A stretch of 59,580 nt of DNA from Microbacteriaceae bacterium PS02066 (lineage in GTDB: Bacteria; Actinomycetota; Actinomycetes; Actinomycetales; Microbacteriaceae): NCBI GenBank assembly GCA_029959545.1, contig JASCPH010000013.1:1-59580 (forward strand), in the 5' to 3' direction. Below the pieces are notes generated by a model. It was not told where the DNA came from and did no database searches. It worked only from the letters and a program-made list of their open reading frames with translations. The position numbers were made by a program, and so were the translations under genes. Of this stretch, positions 16,995 to 27,511 are shown one piece after another (position 1 is the first letter of the stretch; each line of letters starts with the position of its first letter).

Positions 16995-18402
16995 GGCCCG
17001 GCGCCCCTCGCGGCGCGAGCAGTCCCGGCGCCGCCGCATCCGCGCGTACCTCGGAGCATTCGTGATTGTGCTCGCGGTGCTGGCGCTCGCGGGAGCCGCT
17101 GCGGGAGCGGTCGGCACCCTCCAGGGCCCGAGGGTGACGAACGTGCAGTTCGACCCCCAGGCGGCGGTGTCCACATCCGGCTCACGCCTGATCCTCACCA
17201 CGACGCAGACCCTCACCTCGATCGACCCCTCGCAGGTCACCGTCAGCCCGGTCGCTGACTTCGCCGTCGAGACGTCCGGCCGCAGCATCGGCGTGCGCTT
17301 CACGCTGCCCCTGCGCGACGACACCGACTACACGGTCACCGTCTCGGGTGTCACGGGGCAGGGATCGGATGCAGCGGTCACCCTCACCGAGAGCTTCCGC
17401 ACTCCGCCGCTGTCGGTGTACCTGCTTCAGCGCGGCGAGGACGGCGAACACGACACCGTCTTTCGCACGTCGCTGTCGGGCGAGGATGCCGTCCCCGTCT
17501 TCACGCACCGCCACATCGAGGACTTCCGCGCGACGAGTGCACACCTCGTCATGTCGGTCGTCGACGACGACGGCTCGAACGAGCTCATCGTGACCGACCC
17601 CGACGGGCAGGGACAGCGATCTCTCCCCTTGCCCGGCACGGGGCCGATCCAGGACCTGCAGACCGCCGATCGGGGCGAGACGATCGGCTACACCTACACG
17701 GACCCCGATATGACGGCCGTGGGAGCCCGGGCGAGCGTGCTCTACACCGCCTCGCTCAAACCGGCCGACGCCGACACCCCGCCGACGCGCATCGACGTGT
17801 CGGGCGAACCTGCGAGCGTCGCGCAGTGGAGCTTCGTCCCCGATACCGACAGCATCCTCATGCTCTCGTTCCAGGGCCGGTTGCTGCTCGCACCGCCCTC
17901 GGGAGAGAACCCCGTCGATCTGGGAGCGGCCGCGCAGATCGAGGGCATCGCGCGCGGCTCGACGACGGCCATCGTGCTGCGCGCCGACGGGCTCGTCACG
18001 GTCTCGCTCGTCGATGGCTCGGAGACGCCGCTCGTCTCGACGCAGGACGCGACGGGCTACCTCGGCGGCGTCGTTCCGCTGACGGGCGATCGGACGCTGC
18101 GTCAGTACACCGATCCCAACGGCGCCGGCTCCTCGCTTCTGCTGGTCGATGGCGAGGGCCACGCGAAACCGGTGTTCACGGTGGCGGCGAGCTCGGCGCT
18201 GCTGCAGACGTGCGTGTCGCCGTCGGGGCGGTACGCGGCCGTGCTCGTGCAGCCGGATGCGGCCAAGAACCCGTACGTGACGAGTTACGCCCTGCCGGTG
18301 CCCGAGACGGTCGAGACCCACATCCTGGATCTCGACAGCGAGACCGAGGTGTCCAGCCTCGGCGCCTTCGACATCTCGTGGTGCCAGGTTCCGCTGCGAT
18401 GA
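16984..18402 (+). CDS. Membrane-anchored surface protein with Ig-like and propeller-like regions
   Basis: A 472-residue protein. The N-terminus is basic (RRPSRREQSRRRRIRAY) followed by one membrane anchor (about 23-45). An Ig-like (Big_5-type) domain occupies about 50-135 (VTNVQFDPQAAVSTSGSRL to ESFRTPP). The rest looks like repeated beta blades (MSVVDDDGSNELIVTDPDG, SVLYTASLKP, DSILMLSFQGRLLLAPP, RYAAVLVQPD), so probably a WD40/TolB-like propeller. I know no assigned function. It overlaps the TIGR03943 gene by 11 bp and the glycosylase gene by ATGA, so it shares their transcript. Confidence 0.72.
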   Translation: MSTEARRPSRREQSRRRRIRAYLGAFVIVLAVLALAGAAAGAVGTLQGPRVTNVQFDPQAAVSTSGSRLILTTTQTLTSIDPSQVTVSPVADFAVETSGRSIGVRFTLPLRDDTDYTVTVSGVTGQGSDAAVTLTESFRTPPLSVYLLQRGEDGEHDTVFRTSLSGEDAVPVFTHRHIEDFRATSAHLVMSVVDDDGSNELIVTDPDGQGQRSLPLPGTGPIQDLQTADRGETIGYTYTDPDMTAVGARASVLYTASLKPADADTPPTRIDVSGEPASVAQWSFVPDTDSILMLSFQGRLLLAPPSGENPVDLGAAAQIEGIARGSTTAIVLRADGLVTVSLVDGSETPLVSTQDATGYLGGVVPLTGDRTLRQYTDPNGAGSSLLLVDGEGHAKPVFTVAASSALLQTCVSPSGRYAAVLVQPDAAKNPYVTSYALPVPETVETHILDLDSETEVSSLGAFDISWCQVPLR

Positions 18403-19082
18403 CGACCCACGTGCCGGCCACGCGCGAGGCGCTGACCGATCTGCCGGTGGAGGTTGCGCCGCGCCTGCTCGACGCGCTGCTCGAGGTCGAGCTGGACGGC
18501 GAACGCGTCGTGCTGCGTCTCAGCGAGGTCGAGGCGTACCACGGGCGCGGAACGGGCGACGTTCCCGATCCGGGGTCGCACGCCCGCATGGGACCGACGC
18601 CTCGCAACGCGACGATGTGGGGCGAGCCCGGCCACCTCTACGTGTACCTGAGCCACGGGATCCACTCCTGCGTCAACGTGGTCTGCGGGCCCGCGGGAGT
18701 CGCCGGCGGTGTGCTGCTGCGCGGAGCGGAGGTCGTCGAGGGTGCGGATGCGGCCCGTCGCCGGCGGAGCGCGCGCGGTGTGGTGCGCCAGGACCGGGAT
18801 CTCGCCCGCGGACCGGGCCGGCTCGGCGATGCGTCGGGGCTGCGCCATCCGGTGCACGACGGCATCGACGCGGTGACCGGCGACATGCGGACAGGAGCTC
18901 GCGCCCGACTCCTCCTGCCGGTGAGCCCGCGCCGAGACATCGCCACCGGGCCGCGCGTCGGGGTGGCGGGTGTCGCCGGCGGCGACGAGTTCCCCTGGCG
19001 CTTCTGGATCCCCGACGACCCCACCGTCTCGGCATTCCGCTGGGGGCGCGGCGCCGGACCCGCGCTCAGCGCAGCGCGGTGA
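18399..19082 (+). CDS. DNA-3-methyladenine glycosylase (AAG/MPG family)
   Basis: A 227-residue monofunctional base-excision glycosylase that removes alkylated purines. The catalytic base glutamate lies in LRLSEVEAYHG, and the intercalating and substrate-pocket region is MWGEPGHLYVYLSHGIHSC. VNVVCGPAGVAGGVLLRGAE and GPGRLGDASGL complete the family pattern. ATGA overlap with the upstream surface protein gene. Its 3' end overlaps the tail of the giant membrane protein gene by 17 bp. Confidence 0.9.
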   Translation: MTTHVPATREALTDLPVEVAPRLLDALLEVELDGERVVLRLSEVEAYHGRGTGDVPDPGSHARMGPTPRNATMWGEPGHLYVYLSHGIHSCVNVVCGPAGVAGGVLLRGAEVVEGADAARRRRSARGVVRQDRDLARGPGRLGDASGLRHPVHDGIDAVTGDMRTGARARLLLPVSPRRDIATGPRVGVAGVAGGDEFPWRFWIPDDPTVSAFRWGRGAGPALSAAR

Positions 19083-22000
19083 CGGCGGCGAAGGCCGCCT
19101 TGATGGCCCGCATCCGCTTCTCGTAGCGGGCCGCCAGGAAGATGAGCGCGACCCCGCCGAGGCCCAGCCACAGCCACCAGAAGGCCACGTAGGCGGCGGC
19201 GATCCACGGCCACAGCTGCGCGATCGCGTGCACGAGCAGCACCGCCGAGCCCACCACGAGCGGCGCCTGGAGTGCGCGGACCGCTCCGATGATCACGAGG
19301 GCGATGGCCACGGCGCCCAGGGCGATCACGCGCCACAGCGCCGCGTCGGGGTCGAAATCGTACGCGAGCGACGGCAGCGTCACGAGCGCGAGCCACCCGC
19401 CGAGTGCGGGCCATGAGCGCCGGGCGGGTTCTGCCCGCATCCGGACGATGCCCACCGCGATTCCCGCGAGAGCGGGCGGCACGGTGATCACCTCGATGAT
19501 CGTGATCACCGCAGGCGCCGTCGATGCCGCGGTGACGAGGGCGAAGGCGCCGGCGGCGCCCAGCAGCACGAGGCCGCTGCGGCGGCGCAGCGCCCAGCCC
19601 GACACTCCGGCAGCGCTCAGCACGACCATGATCAGCAGGACGCGGACCGTGGACTGCGCCGTGTCGAACACGGTGAGCTCGGCGATCGTGAACGCGCCGA
19701 CCGCGGCGGAGAGCACGATCATCGCGGCGAGATCGACACCCGCGCCGGCGCGAGTGCGCAGCGCCGCGATCGCGATGGCGGTGACCAGTCCGAGCGCCGC
19801 GAGACTCCAGATCTCCGGCTCGGCCGTGAACAGCGGTGCGGTCCGCTCCGTGAGAAGCAGGATGCGGATTCCCGCCGCCGTGGCGAGGGTCACCGCGCTC
19901 GCGACCGCCGCGACGGCCGCGACTCCGCGCCAACGCTCGCGTCCGAGCATGAGGGCGGATGCCACACCGACCAGCGCTGCGGCGCTCATCGTCACGGCGG
20001 TCGTCGCCGGTGCCCCGTCAAGCCGCAGGGCGACGGTGACGACGACGAAGGCGGAGCCCACCGCGGCGACGGATGCGGGGATGCCTGCCCGTGCGCCGAT
20101 CCGGACGAGACCCGCCGCAACGGCGACCGTGCCGACGCCGACGACGAGGGACGCGATCGTGGGTGCCGCCGCATCCGTTCCTGCGCTGCGGACCGCCATC
20201 GCCCAGGTGGCGGCGAGGAGCACGAGCACGGAGGGCGTCTTGAGGCGGCCGACGTCGGGCACCGGAGCCAGCACCAGGGTGAGGGCACCCGCGAGCGCAA
20301 GCGCGATCACCAACCAGGTGCGCAGCGGTTCGACGGGGGCGAAGACGCTCGGCAGCGCGGTGAGTGCGAGTCCCGCCAACCATGCGGCCCGCTCGAGCGG
20401 GCTGGTGCGGTCGGCGCGCACGGCGGCCAGGACGGCCCCCGCCGCGAGGGCGATCCCGACGGGGACGAAGGCCAGTTCGACCTGGGTGAACACGCCGCCG
20501 GCGAGCATCAGGGCGCCGGCGATCAGGGCGACGCCCCACGTCGTCCAGCGCAGCGCCGGTGTCAGCGGGATGCGGTGTGCGCCGGCGGAAACCAGGTGCA
20601 GGGCGAGCAGCGTGAGCATGAGCGCCAGACCCACCACGAGCGAGTCGTGCGTTGCGACCGCGTCGATGACGGCGCCCGTGGCGACGAGGGTCGCGACGGG
20701 ACCCGCGACGGTCGCGATGCTCACCGCGGATGCGGAGCCCGCCCGCGCGAGGCCGACGCAGGCGACCAGCGTCACTGCCACTCCCGCCGCCGCCCAGACA
20801 CTCGCCACCTCGGGTCCGGTGATGACGAGGCCGCTCACCGCGAGCAGCAGTGCGCCGAGCGCCGTTGTCGCCGCGGCCAGTCCGGGAGCAGACGAACGCA
20901 GCCGCGCCCAGAACGTCGACGCCCCGGCGATGGCTGTGGCGGCCGCGGCCACGACGACGCCGCGCACCGTGTCTGCGTCGAGCGCGGTGGCCGCGGGCGG
21001 CAGAAGACCCACGCCGACTCCGAGCGCCGCTGCGATCGTCGCCTCGGGGATGCGGCCGAGCCGATTCAGCAGGAGCGCGAAGACGACGAGCCCGGCGGCC
21101 GGTGGGACCACATACGCCTCGAGGGCGGCTCCGGGCCACGCCGACCCGAGCCACAGCCACAGCGCGGCGGTCGCTGCCGCGAACGCGGGCCAGGCCAGGA
21201 TGCGGCGCGGAGCTGCGGCGAGGGGAACCCCGCCCGCACGCTCGGCGTGCCAGCCGCGCGTGACGGATGCGGCACCGATCGCCACAGCCACGAGCGCGAC
21301 GAACGCGCCGCCCCACTCCGCCGGCACGGGGAAGAGCACCCGACCGCGCGGGAGCGGCGTCGGCCACGCCGCGACCGCGATCACGATCGCCGCGCCCAGG
21401 TCGGACGCCAGTCGCACGTGCGGGATGCGGGCGCGGAGCGCGACCGCGGCAGCGGCCGCGACGACGAGCGCCGCCACCGCCGCTGTCACGAGTGCGGCGG
21501 TGAACAGCGGCGCGACGAGGAGGGTGAGCAGGGCCACCGTGCCGGATGCCGCCGCGGGTGCGACGAACAGGGCGCTCGCCCAGGAGATGGGGCTCTCGCG
21601 GTGGCGTGCGGTCAGCGCGATCAACGCGACGACCAGCAGGGCCGCCCGCGCGATGCCCAGGCCCGGCTCGAGCAGGGCGCGCTCGGCGAGCGGCGAGGTG
21701 CCCAGCGCCGCCGCGGCGGGGAGGGAGACGGCGAGCAGCACGGTCGTCGCGAGGGTGAGCGCCCGTCGCGATGCGGCGTCGCGCCAACCGAGCAACGACG
21801 CGAGCGCCGCCACCAGCGCGACCCACTGCAGCAGAACGAACGCGCTGCCCACGGCGGCCGCATCCGATGCCCCGTCGAGCTGCACGGCCAGCGCGTTCGG
21901 CGCGATCGTCGCCGACACCGCGAGCACGCCGATCGGGCCCACGGCGAGAGCCGCCGCGAGCCCGCCCGTGGCGCGTGCGGCCCACCGGTGGGCCACGGGC

Positions 22001-23829
22001 AGCAACGCCACGACGGCCGCCGCGGCGATCCACAACCAGATGGCAGACAAGCCGGTCAGGTAGGCGGCTCCGGCGCCGATGAAGCCCGCGATGAGCCATC
22101 CCGTCGTGTCCGCACGCCTGCGCATCGCGACGACGGATGCGACCGCGACGACGACACCCGCAGCGACCGCGGCCGCGGGGATCAGCGTGAGGGCCGCGGC
22201 GGAGGTCAGCAGAAGAGCGCACACCACCGGGCGCACGTGCCGCAGGGAGCCTCGTTGCGCCGTGGGTGCGATGAAGAGGAGCACGCTGAGCACGGTCGCT
22301 GCGACGAGTGCCAGGAGGGGGATCTCGAGCGAGCCGCCGGCGGCCTCGAACGCCTCTGTGCGCCACGGCACCCAGGTCTCGGAGATCGCCAGCGCGGCCC
22401 GCACAGACCACATCAGGATGTGCACGGCGAGCGAGCAGACCGCGACGACGCCGGCGGCGATCGCGGCGGGAACCAGCCAGCGCGCCCGCATCCGCGCCCG
22501 GTCCAGCGCCACCGCCGTGGCGACGGCCAGCACGGGAGCGATCAGCACGCCGAACACGGGCAGATCGCTCCGGGCGGCGAGCTGCCACCCCGCGGTCGCG
22601 AGAGCGAGGGCCGCCAGCACGGATGCGGCGGCGCCGAGCCACACGCCGGCGACCCGCGCGGGTGCCGCGGGGCGCAGCACGAAGGCGTACGCGGACCCGA
22701 TCACGAACACACCGGCGTTTGCCCAGATCGCTCCGCCGACCCCTTCGACGAACAGCGGCGTCAGCAGCGCGCCCGCCGCCAGGGCGGACAGGCCGACGAT
22801 CGCGAGCACGAGGCGCTCGAGGGCGCCGTCAGCGCCTGGCTGGGCCGAGGATGCGGGGGCGGGGAACGCGTGCGCGAGCCCACCGACCGCGGCACCGAGC
22901 AGACCCGCGATCAACGCCTCGGACGATGGCAGTGCGACGGCGCCGCCGAGCAGGAACCCGCATCCCGCGGGCAACGCGAGGGATGCGGCGAGGTCGGGGG
23001 TGCGCAGACGTGAGAACCGGGCCCACGTGCGGCCGATGACCGCCACCGCGAGGGCGCCGATGCCGGTCCAGACGGTCGGCCGGAGGCTCGCCGCGCCGAA
23101 TAGATCATTGGCATACACCGCCCAGGTGTCGAGTGCCAGCAGCACGACGCCGAGCGCCGCGATGCCCTCCGCCGTGGCGGTGAGGCCCCGGCGTCGCAGC
23201 AGCGACGCGCCGCCGATCGTGAGGAGCGTGATCGCACCCACGATCACCGCGCGCAACGCGATGCCGGCGACGAACCAGGCGAGCAGTAGGAAGAACACCG
23301 CCGCGACGCCGACGAGCGAGACGCCCACGATGAGCAGCAGCACCGGCACGGTGAGGCGGCGTCGGCGGGGCTCCGGAGCGGGAGCCGGCGAGGGGGAAGG
23401 CGGGGACGCGGGGGCCGGTGCGGAATGCACGGGAGCGGCGCCGGACTCGTGCGCACGGGCGTCCGCAGCATCCGAGGTCGCCGCGGCGACGGGTGCGGCC
23501 GGCGCGGGAACGGCGGGAGCCGGTGCGGCCTGCTGCCGGGCGGCGAGAGCGGCCTGCTCCGCCAGTGCTGCCCGTTCCGCGAGGGCCGCCTGGCGCGCGG
23601 CGACGGCGCTCTCGCGGACGGCGGTCATGATGCTTTGGCGCGTGGTCTCCGCATCCGCCATCGTCTGACCGATCGCGAGGACCTGGCCCATGCGCGGGTC
23701 GTCGAGAGGCTGCCCGCAGGCGGGGCACGGCGAACCGCTGATCACCGTGAAGCAGGAGGGGCACTTGTGGGGGTCGCCGAGCTCGCGCGCGGATGCGGGC
23801 CAGCGGCCGCCCTGCGGTGTGTCCGTCAT
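19066..23829 (-). CDS. Giant SCO7613-type polytopic membrane protein with N-terminal zinc ribbon
   Basis: A 1587-residue protein. It begins with a zinc ribbon ([17 protein letters not shown], about 23-41), then an Ala-rich helix and coiled segment and an Ala/Pro linker, then more than forty hydrophobic helices to the end. The layout matches actinobacterial proteins with the SCO7613 C-terminal domain. Function unknown; a membrane-integrity or transport role is only a guess. The ATG at 23829 is preferred because the ribbon follows at once; the longer reading adds a Gly/Pro-rich stretch. Strong antisense ORFs over this gene are shadows of its Ala/Val codon usage. Confidence 0.85.
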   Translation of the reverse strand: MTDTPQGGRWPASARELGDPHKCPSCFTVISGSPCPACGQPLDDPRMGQVLAIGQTMADAETTRQSIMTAVRESAVAARQAALAERAALAEQAALAARQQAAPAPAVPAPAAPVAAATSDAADARAHESGAAPVHSAPAPASPPSPSPAPAPEPRRRRLTVPVLLLIVGVSLVGVAAVFFLLLAWFVAGIALRAVIVGAITLLTIGGASLLRRRGLTATAEGIAALGVVLLALDTWAVYANDLFGAASLRPTVWTGIGALAVAVIGRTWARFSRLRTPDLAASLALPAGCGFLLGGAVALPSSEALIAGLLGAAVGGLAHAFPAPASSAQPGADGALERLVLAIVGLSALAAGALLTPLFVEGVGGAIWANAGVFVIGSAYAFVLRPAAPARVAGVWLGAAASVLAALALATAGWQLAARSDLPVFGVLIAPVLAVATAVALDRARMRARWLVPAAIAAGVVAVCSLAVHILMWSVRAALAISETWVPWRTEAFEAAGGSLEIPLLALVAATVLSVLLFIAPTAQRGSLRHVRPVVCALLLTSAAALTLIPAAAVAAGVVVAVASVVAMRRRADTTGWLIAGFIGAGAAYLTGLSAIWLWIAAAAVVALLPVAHRWAARATGGLAAALAVGPIGVLAVSATIAPNALAVQLDGASDAAAVGSAFVLLQWVALVAALASLLGWRDAASRRALTLATTVLLAVSLPAAAALGTSPLAERALLEPGLGIARAALLVVALIALTARHRESPISWASALFVAPAAASGTVALLTLLVAPLFTAALVTAAVAALVVAAAAAVALRARIPHVRLASDLGAAIVIAVAAWPTPLPRGRVLFPVPAEWGGAFVALVAVAIGAASVTRGWHAERAGGVPLAAAPRRILAWPAFAAATAALWLWLGSAWPGAALEAYVVPPAAGLVVFALLLNRLGRIPEATIAAALGVGVGLLPPAATALDADTVRGVVVAAAATAIAGASTFWARLRSSAPGLAAATTALGALLLAVSGLVITGPEVASVWAAAGVAVTLVACVGLARAGSASAVSIATVAGPVATLVATGAVIDAVATHDSLVVGLALMLTLLALHLVSAGAHRIPLTPALRWTTWGVALIAGALMLAGGVFTQVELAFVPVGIALAAGAVLAAVRADRTSPLERAAWLAGLALTALPSVFAPVEPLRTWLVIALALAGALTLVLAPVPDVGRLKTPSVLVLLAATWAMAVRSAGTDAAAPTIASLVVGVGTVAVAAGLVRIGARAGIPASVAAVGSAFVVVTVALRLDGAPATTAVTMSAAALVGVASALMLGRERWRGVAAVAAVASAVTLATAAGIRILLLTERTAPLFTAEPEIWSLAALGLVTAIAIAALRTRAGAGVDLAAMIVLSAAVGAFTIAELTVFDTAQSTVRVLLIMVVLSAAGVSGWALRRRSGLVLLGAAGAFALVTAASTAPAVITIIEVITVPPALAGIAVGIVRMRAEPARRSWPALGGWLALVTLPSLAYDFDPDAALWRVIALGAVAIALVIIGAVRALQAPLVVGSAVLLVHAIAQLWPWIAAAYVAFWWLWLGLGGVALIFLAARYEKRMRAIKAAFAAVTALR

Positions 23830-23980
23830 CGTCTCCCCCGAATCGACGGCGTCGCAGCCGTCACGCCATCGTGGCAGTGCGGCAGGCACCGCGAGCATCA
23901 GCGTGCGGTGCCCTGTGGACAACGGCGGTGCGGAGATCGGTGGGGGAGGGCCCCTCGTCAAGGCGACACGCCGCGCGTGC

Positions 23981-23986
23981 TAGACT
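23981..23986 (+). promoter_or_regulatory. Predicted -10 box for the rpmB-rpmG-rpsN operon
   Basis: TAGACT about 140 bp before rpmB, with CGTCAA as a weak -35 nineteen bases upstream. This implies a long 5' leader (23993-24128) with small GC-rich inverted repeats (GGGCCGGAAACGGCC, GTGACGCCGTCCGGCGTCAC). I see no Zur palindrome in it. Confidence 0.45.
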
Positions 23987-24128
23987 GACTCCTTGTCTGT
24001 GCGCACTCCTGCGCGCAGTTCGTGTCCACATCCTCTTCCGGGCCGGAAACGGCCGGGTCGGTCGTGGGCGCAGACAAGGGATCTTGGGTGACGCCGTCCG
24101 GCGTCACGGTACAGAAGGAGACATCACC

Positions 24129-24365
24129 ATGGCAGCAGTGTGCCAGGTGACTGGAGCGGTTCCCGGCTTCGGTCACAACATCTCGCACTCGCACCGCCGG
24201 ACGAAGCGCCGCTTCGACCCGAACGTGCAGAAGAAGACGTACTACGTGCCCTCGCTCGGTCGTAACGTCAAGCTCAACGTCTCGGCGAAGGGCATCAAGG
24301 TCATCGACGCACGCGGCATCGAGTCCGTCGTCAAGGACCTCATCGCGAAGGGTGTGAAGCTCTAA
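24129..24365 (+). CDS. rpmB: 50S ribosomal protein L28 (zinc-free form)
   Basis: A 78-residue L28 beginning [20 protein letters not shown] with [13 protein letters not shown] basic sequence. Only one cysteine (Cys5) is present, so the four-cysteine zinc knuckle of C-plus L28 is absent. It is preceded by a strong ribosome binding site (AAGGAG) and overlaps rpmG by one base. First gene of a compact ribosomal operon. Confidence 0.96.
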   Translation: MAAVCQVTGAVPGFGHNISHSHRRTKRRFDPNVQKKTYYVPSLGRNVKLNVSAKGIKVIDARGIESVVKDLIAKGVKL

Positions 24366-24535
24366 TGGCGAAGAAGGCACAGGACGTCCGTCCGATCATC
24401 AAGCTGCGTTCGACCGCCGGCACGGGCTACACCTACGTGACGCGCAAGAACCGTCGCAACAACCCCGACCGCATCGTGCTCAAGAAGTACGACCCGGTCA
24501 TCCGCAAGCACGTCGAATTCCGAGAGGAGCGCTGA
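24365..24535 (+). CDS. rpmG: 50S ribosomal protein L33 (zinc-free form)
   Basis: A 56-residue L33 starting [20 protein letters not shown] and containing [20 protein letters not shown]. There are no cysteines, so this is the zinc-independent version. It begins in the stop codon of rpmB and ends 3 bp before rpsN. It is too short for ordinary ORF thresholds but unmistakable. Confidence 0.96.
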   Translation: MAKKAQDVRPIIKLRSTAGTGYTYVTRKNRRNNPDRIVLKKYDPVIRKHVEFREER

Positions 24536-24538
24536 TCC

Positions 24539-24844
24539 ATGGCTAAGAAGAGCAAGATCGCGCGCAACAAGCAGCGCCAGGAGGTCGTCGACCGCTACGC
24601 CGCCAAGCGCGCCGAGCTGAAGAAGGCGCTCGTCTCGCCCGAGTCGACCGACGAGCAGCGCGAGGCCGCCCGTGTCGGCCTGCAGAAGCTGCCCCGCAAC
24701 GCGTCGCCCGTGCGCCTGCGTTCGCGTGACGTCATCGACGGCCGCCCCCGCGGTGTGCTGTCGAAGTTCGGCATCTCGCGTGTGCGCTTCCGCGACATGG
24801 CCCACCGCGGCGAGCTGCCCGGTGTGACCAAGTCCAGCTGGTAA
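24539..24844 (+). CDS. rpsN: 30S ribosomal protein S14 (long, zinc-free form)
   Basis: A 101-residue S14 ([20 protein letters not shown], then [20 protein letters not shown] and [18 protein letters not shown]). The length of 101 and lack of CxxC pairs mark the C-minus form; the short 61-residue form carries zinc. It is the last gene of the L28-L33-S14 operon, followed by a strong terminator. Confidence 0.96.
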   Translation: MAKKSKIARNKQRQEVVDRYAAKRAELKKALVSPESTDEQREAARVGLQKLPRNASPVRLRSRDVIDGRPRGVLSKFGISRVRFRDMAHRGELPGVTKSSW

Positions 24845-24860
24845 GCACCCGCATCCGCAC

Positions 24861-24893
24861 GAAGGCCCGGAACCCCTGAGGTTCCGGGCCTTC
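24861..24893 (+). terminator. Rho-independent terminator after rpsN
   Basis: A 14-bp perfect stem, GAAGGCCCGGAACC / GGTTCCGGGCCTTC, with the loop CCTGA and a short T-containing tail (GTCGTTCTC). Confidence 0.88.
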
Positions 24894-25012
24894 GTCGTTC
24901 TCGGACGCCCGGTCGGGGCCGATTCCGACCCATTTGGGTGATTTCGGGTGAGACACGCCGTCGGATGTGGGCGGTTCACGCCCATAATCCGCGGAATCAC
25001 GGGGTTCGTGGG

Positions 25013-25018
25013 TATATT
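25013..25018 (+). promoter_or_regulatory. Predicted -10 box for the HU gene
   Basis: TATATT, an AT-rich hexamer standing out in GC-rich sequence, about 85 bp before the HU start. No convincing -35. Confidence 0.5.
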
Positions 25019-25103
25019 CGTGCTCGGTCGATCCGACCAACCGGGGCCGAGCCCCGGACCGAAGTCAAGAAAGCGGCGTACCGCCGCCTGGAGGACAACC
25101 CAC

Positions 25104-25391
25104 ATGGCCGACAAGTCCATCACCAAGACCGAGCTCGTCGCGAGCATCGCCAGCGCCACGGGACAGAGCCAGTCCACCGTGTCGAGCGTGCTCGACTCCC
25201 TCTTCTCCACGGTCTCCGAGGCCGTCGCCAAGGGCACCAAGGTCTCCATCCCCGGTTGGATCGCGTTCGAGCAGGTCGAGACCTCCGCTCGCACCGGCCG
25301 CAACCCGCAGACCGGCGCCGAGATCGCCATCCCCGCCGGCAAGCGCGTCAAGGTGACCGCCGGTTCGAAGCTCAAGGCTGCCGTCAAGTAA
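25104..25391 (+). CDS. HU-family DNA-binding protein
   Basis: A 95-residue nucleoid protein. The N-terminal helices (SITKTELVASIASATGQSQS) form the dimer base, and the DNA-binding arm holds GRNPQTGAEIAIPAGKRVKV, with the conserved proline of RNPQTG that intercalates in DNA. It ends TAGSKLKAAVK without the long Lys/Ala tail of mycobacterial HupB. GGAGG lies 10 bp before the ATG. It is monocistronic between two terminators and probably highly expressed. Confidence 0.94.
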   Translation: MADKSITKTELVASIASATGQSQSTVSSVLDSLFSTVSEAVAKGTKVSIPGWIAFEQVETSARTGRNPQTGAEIAIPAGKRVKVTAGSKLKAAVK

Positions 25392-25408
25392 TCGACGACC
25401 GTCTGTGA

Positions 25409-25434
25409 GGGGGGGCCGTGAGGCTCCCCCTTTT
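25409..25434 (+). terminator. Rho-independent terminator after the HU gene
   Basis: GGGGG-GCC, loop GTGA, GGC-T-CCCCC, followed by TTTT. Confidence 0.85.
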
Positions 25435-25467
25435 CGTCGTCTGGGCGAGCTGACAGTGCAGCGCGCC

Positions 25468-25473
25468 TAGGCT
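25468..25473 (+). promoter_or_regulatory. -10 box of a leaderless promoter for the CopD-CtaG gene
   Basis: TAGGCT six bases before the GTG at 25480. Confidence 0.55.
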
Positions 25474-25479
25474 GGAGCA

Positions 25480-27510
25480 GTGATGACGACCGCCTCCGCC
25501 GCCGGCCCCCGCTCGGGCGGGCCCGGAGTGGCCTCGGCGACCACGCTGCGCGTGGTGGGTCCGGTGATCCTCGGAGTCACCGCCCTCGTGGCTCTCATCG
25601 TCGCCCTGGCCTACGGCGGCGGCGCCGCGCCGCTCGTCATCGCCGACGCCGGACCCGTCGTCCGATGGGGTCTTCCGATCGCCACCCTCGTGCTGAACCT
25701 GGCAGCCGCGACCATGGTCGGCGCGCTCGTGCTCGCGCTGTTCGGTCTGCGGCCCGAGGATCGCGCGTTCGAGGTCGCGCTGGACACCGCATCCATCGGG
25801 GCCGCAGTGTTCACCGTCGCGGCCGCTGTCACCGGCTTCTTCACCTTCGTCAACGTCTTCAACGCGGCCCCGAGCGCGGATGCGGTCTTCGGACAGCAGC
25901 TGGGCCGTTTCCTCGTCGAGGTCGAACTCGGCCGTACGTGGCTCATCACCACCGTCGCCGGCGCCGTGCTCACGGTGCTCACCTTCGCGGTGCGTGCGTG
26001 GACGCCGACCCTGCTCGTCGCGATCCTGGCGCTCGCCTCCCTTGTGCCCATGGGAACGCAGGGCCACTCGGGTGAGCTGGAGAACCACACCGTCGCGGTG
26101 ACCTCGCTCGTGCTGCACATCCTGGCCGCCGCGGTCTGGCTGGGCGGTCTCGTGCTGCTGGTCGTGATCCGACCGGTCGTGGCGCGCTCGGGTCAGATCG
26201 CCCTGCTGCGGCGCTACTCCAGCATCGCTCTCGTCGCGTTCATCGTCGTCGCGGTGTCGGGGTCCGTCCGTGCCTGGGTCAGTGTCGAGGCGCTGCCGGC
26301 CCTGCTGAGCCCCTACGGCGGCATCCTCGCCGTCAAGGTCGTGGCCCTCATCGGGCTCGGCCTGCTCGGCGCCTGGTACCGGCTGCGGCTCATCTCGCGG
26401 ATGAACGAGAACGCGAGCGCGCGGCGGTTCTGGACGCTCATCGGGGTGGAACTGGCACTCATGGGCATCGCGAGCGGGGCCGCCGCCGCGCTCGCGCGCA
26501 CGCCCCCGCCCACTGACCAGCAGCCGCCGGTCGCCCGCACTCCCGCCGAGTTCCTCACCGACGCTCCCGTGCCGCCGGAGCTCACGCCGTTGCGGTGGAT
26601 CACGACGTGGAACATCGACCTGCTCTGGCTGTTCGTCGTCGCCTTCGGGATGTTCTTCTACCTCGCCGGCGTGTGGCGCCTGCGTCGCCGCGGCGACCAC
26701 TGGCCGCTGTACCGCACGATCATGTGGGTCCTCGGCATGCTGCTGCTGCTGTGGGTGACCTCCGGCGCGGTGAACGCGTACCAGGAGTATCTGTTCAGCG
26801 TGCACATGGTCGGCCACATGCTGCTGACGATGGCGATCCCGTTGCTGCTCGTGCCCGGTTCCCCGGTCACGCTGGCGCTGCGCGCCATCCGCAAACGCGA
26901 TGACGGCACGCGCGGCGGCCGCGAGTGGATCCTGTGGGCGGTGCACACGCCCTTCGCGAAGGTCGTCACGCATCCGATCTTCACCGCACTCAACTTCGTC
27001 GCATCGCTGTGGATCTTCTACTACACCGACCTGTTCCGCTGGTCGCTCTACGACCACCTCGGGCACATCTGGATGGTGACGCACTTCCTGATCACGGGCT
27101 ACCTGTTCGTGCTGTCGCTCATCGGGATCGACCCGGTGCCGCTGCGCTTCCCCTACCCCTTCCGGCTGCTCACCCTCGTCGTCGTCATCGCGATGCACGC
27201 CTTCTTCGGTGTGGCGATCATGATGCAGACGGGCCTGTTCGCCGCCGAGTGGTTCGGCGCGATGGGTCGCACGTGGGGCGCGACGCCGCTCGAGGACCAA
27301 TACGTCGGCGGCGGCGTCGCCTGGGGCATCGGAGAGATCCCGTCCCTCATCCTCGGCATCACGGTGGCCATCCAGTGGAGCCGCAGCGACGAACGTCTCC
27401 AGCGCTCCAACGACCGTCAGGCCGACCGCACCGGCGACGCGGAGCTCGAGGAGTACAACGCGCGCCTGGCGGCCATCGCGGCCCGCGACGCGCGCCGCGG
27501 CGAGGGCTGA
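25480..27510 (+). CDS. CopD-CtaG fusion: copper-handling / cytochrome oxidase assembly membrane protein
   Basis: A 676-residue polytopic protein in two parts. The first (about 25-310) resembles CopD, with paired histidine loops such as MGTQGHSGELENHTVA and LHILAAAVWLGGLVLL. The second (about 355-640) is a caa3-type CtaG domain with VHMVGHMLLTMAIPLLLVPG, YDHLGHIWMVTHFLITGYLF and IAMHAFFGVAIMMQT, whose histidines and methionines suit copper. CtaG-type proteins help load copper into the oxidase. The fusion is common in actinobacteria. It starts at GTG 25480 after a leaderless -10; the adjacent ATG at 25483 is an equal alternative. Ends with a charged cytosolic tail. Confidence 0.9.
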   Translation: MMTTASAAGPRSGGPGVASATTLRVVGPVILGVTALVALIVALAYGGGAAPLVIADAGPVVRWGLPIATLVLNLAAATMVGALVLALFGLRPEDRAFEVALDTASIGAAVFTVAAAVTGFFTFVNVFNAAPSADAVFGQQLGRFLVEVELGRTWLITTVAGAVLTVLTFAVRAWTPTLLVAILALASLVPMGTQGHSGELENHTVAVTSLVLHILAAAVWLGGLVLLVVIRPVVARSGQIALLRRYSSIALVAFIVVAVSGSVRAWVSVEALPALLSPYGGILAVKVVALIGLGLLGAWYRLRLISRMNENASARRFWTLIGVELALMGIASGAAAALARTPPPTDQQPPVARTPAEFLTDAPVPPELTPLRWITTWNIDLLWLFVVAFGMFFYLAGVWRLRRRGDHWPLYRTIMWVLGMLLLLWVTSGAVNAYQEYLFSVHMVGHMLLTMAIPLLLVPGSPVTLALRAIRKRDDGTRGGREWILWAVHTPFAKVVTHPIFTALNFVASLWIFYYTDLFRWSLYDHLGHIWMVTHFLITGYLFVLSLIGIDPVPLRFPYPFRLLTLVVVIAMHAFFGVAIMMQTGLFAAEWFGAMGRTWGATPLEDQYVGGGVAWGIGEIPSLILGITVAIQWSRSDERLQRSNDRQADRTGDAELEEYNARLAAIAARDARRGEG

Positions 27511-27511
27511 C

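Noticed and set aside
19289..23668. Several very long + strand ORFs (up to about 900 codons) opposite the giant membrane protein gene
   Set aside because: They are Ala/Thr/Arg-rich antisense shadows caused by the Ala/Val/Leu codons of the real gene. They lack start signals and recognisable motifs.
23830..24128. Zur operator before rpmB
   Set aside because: I looked for a palindrome like TGATAA-N3-TTATCA and found only GC-rich inverted repeats.
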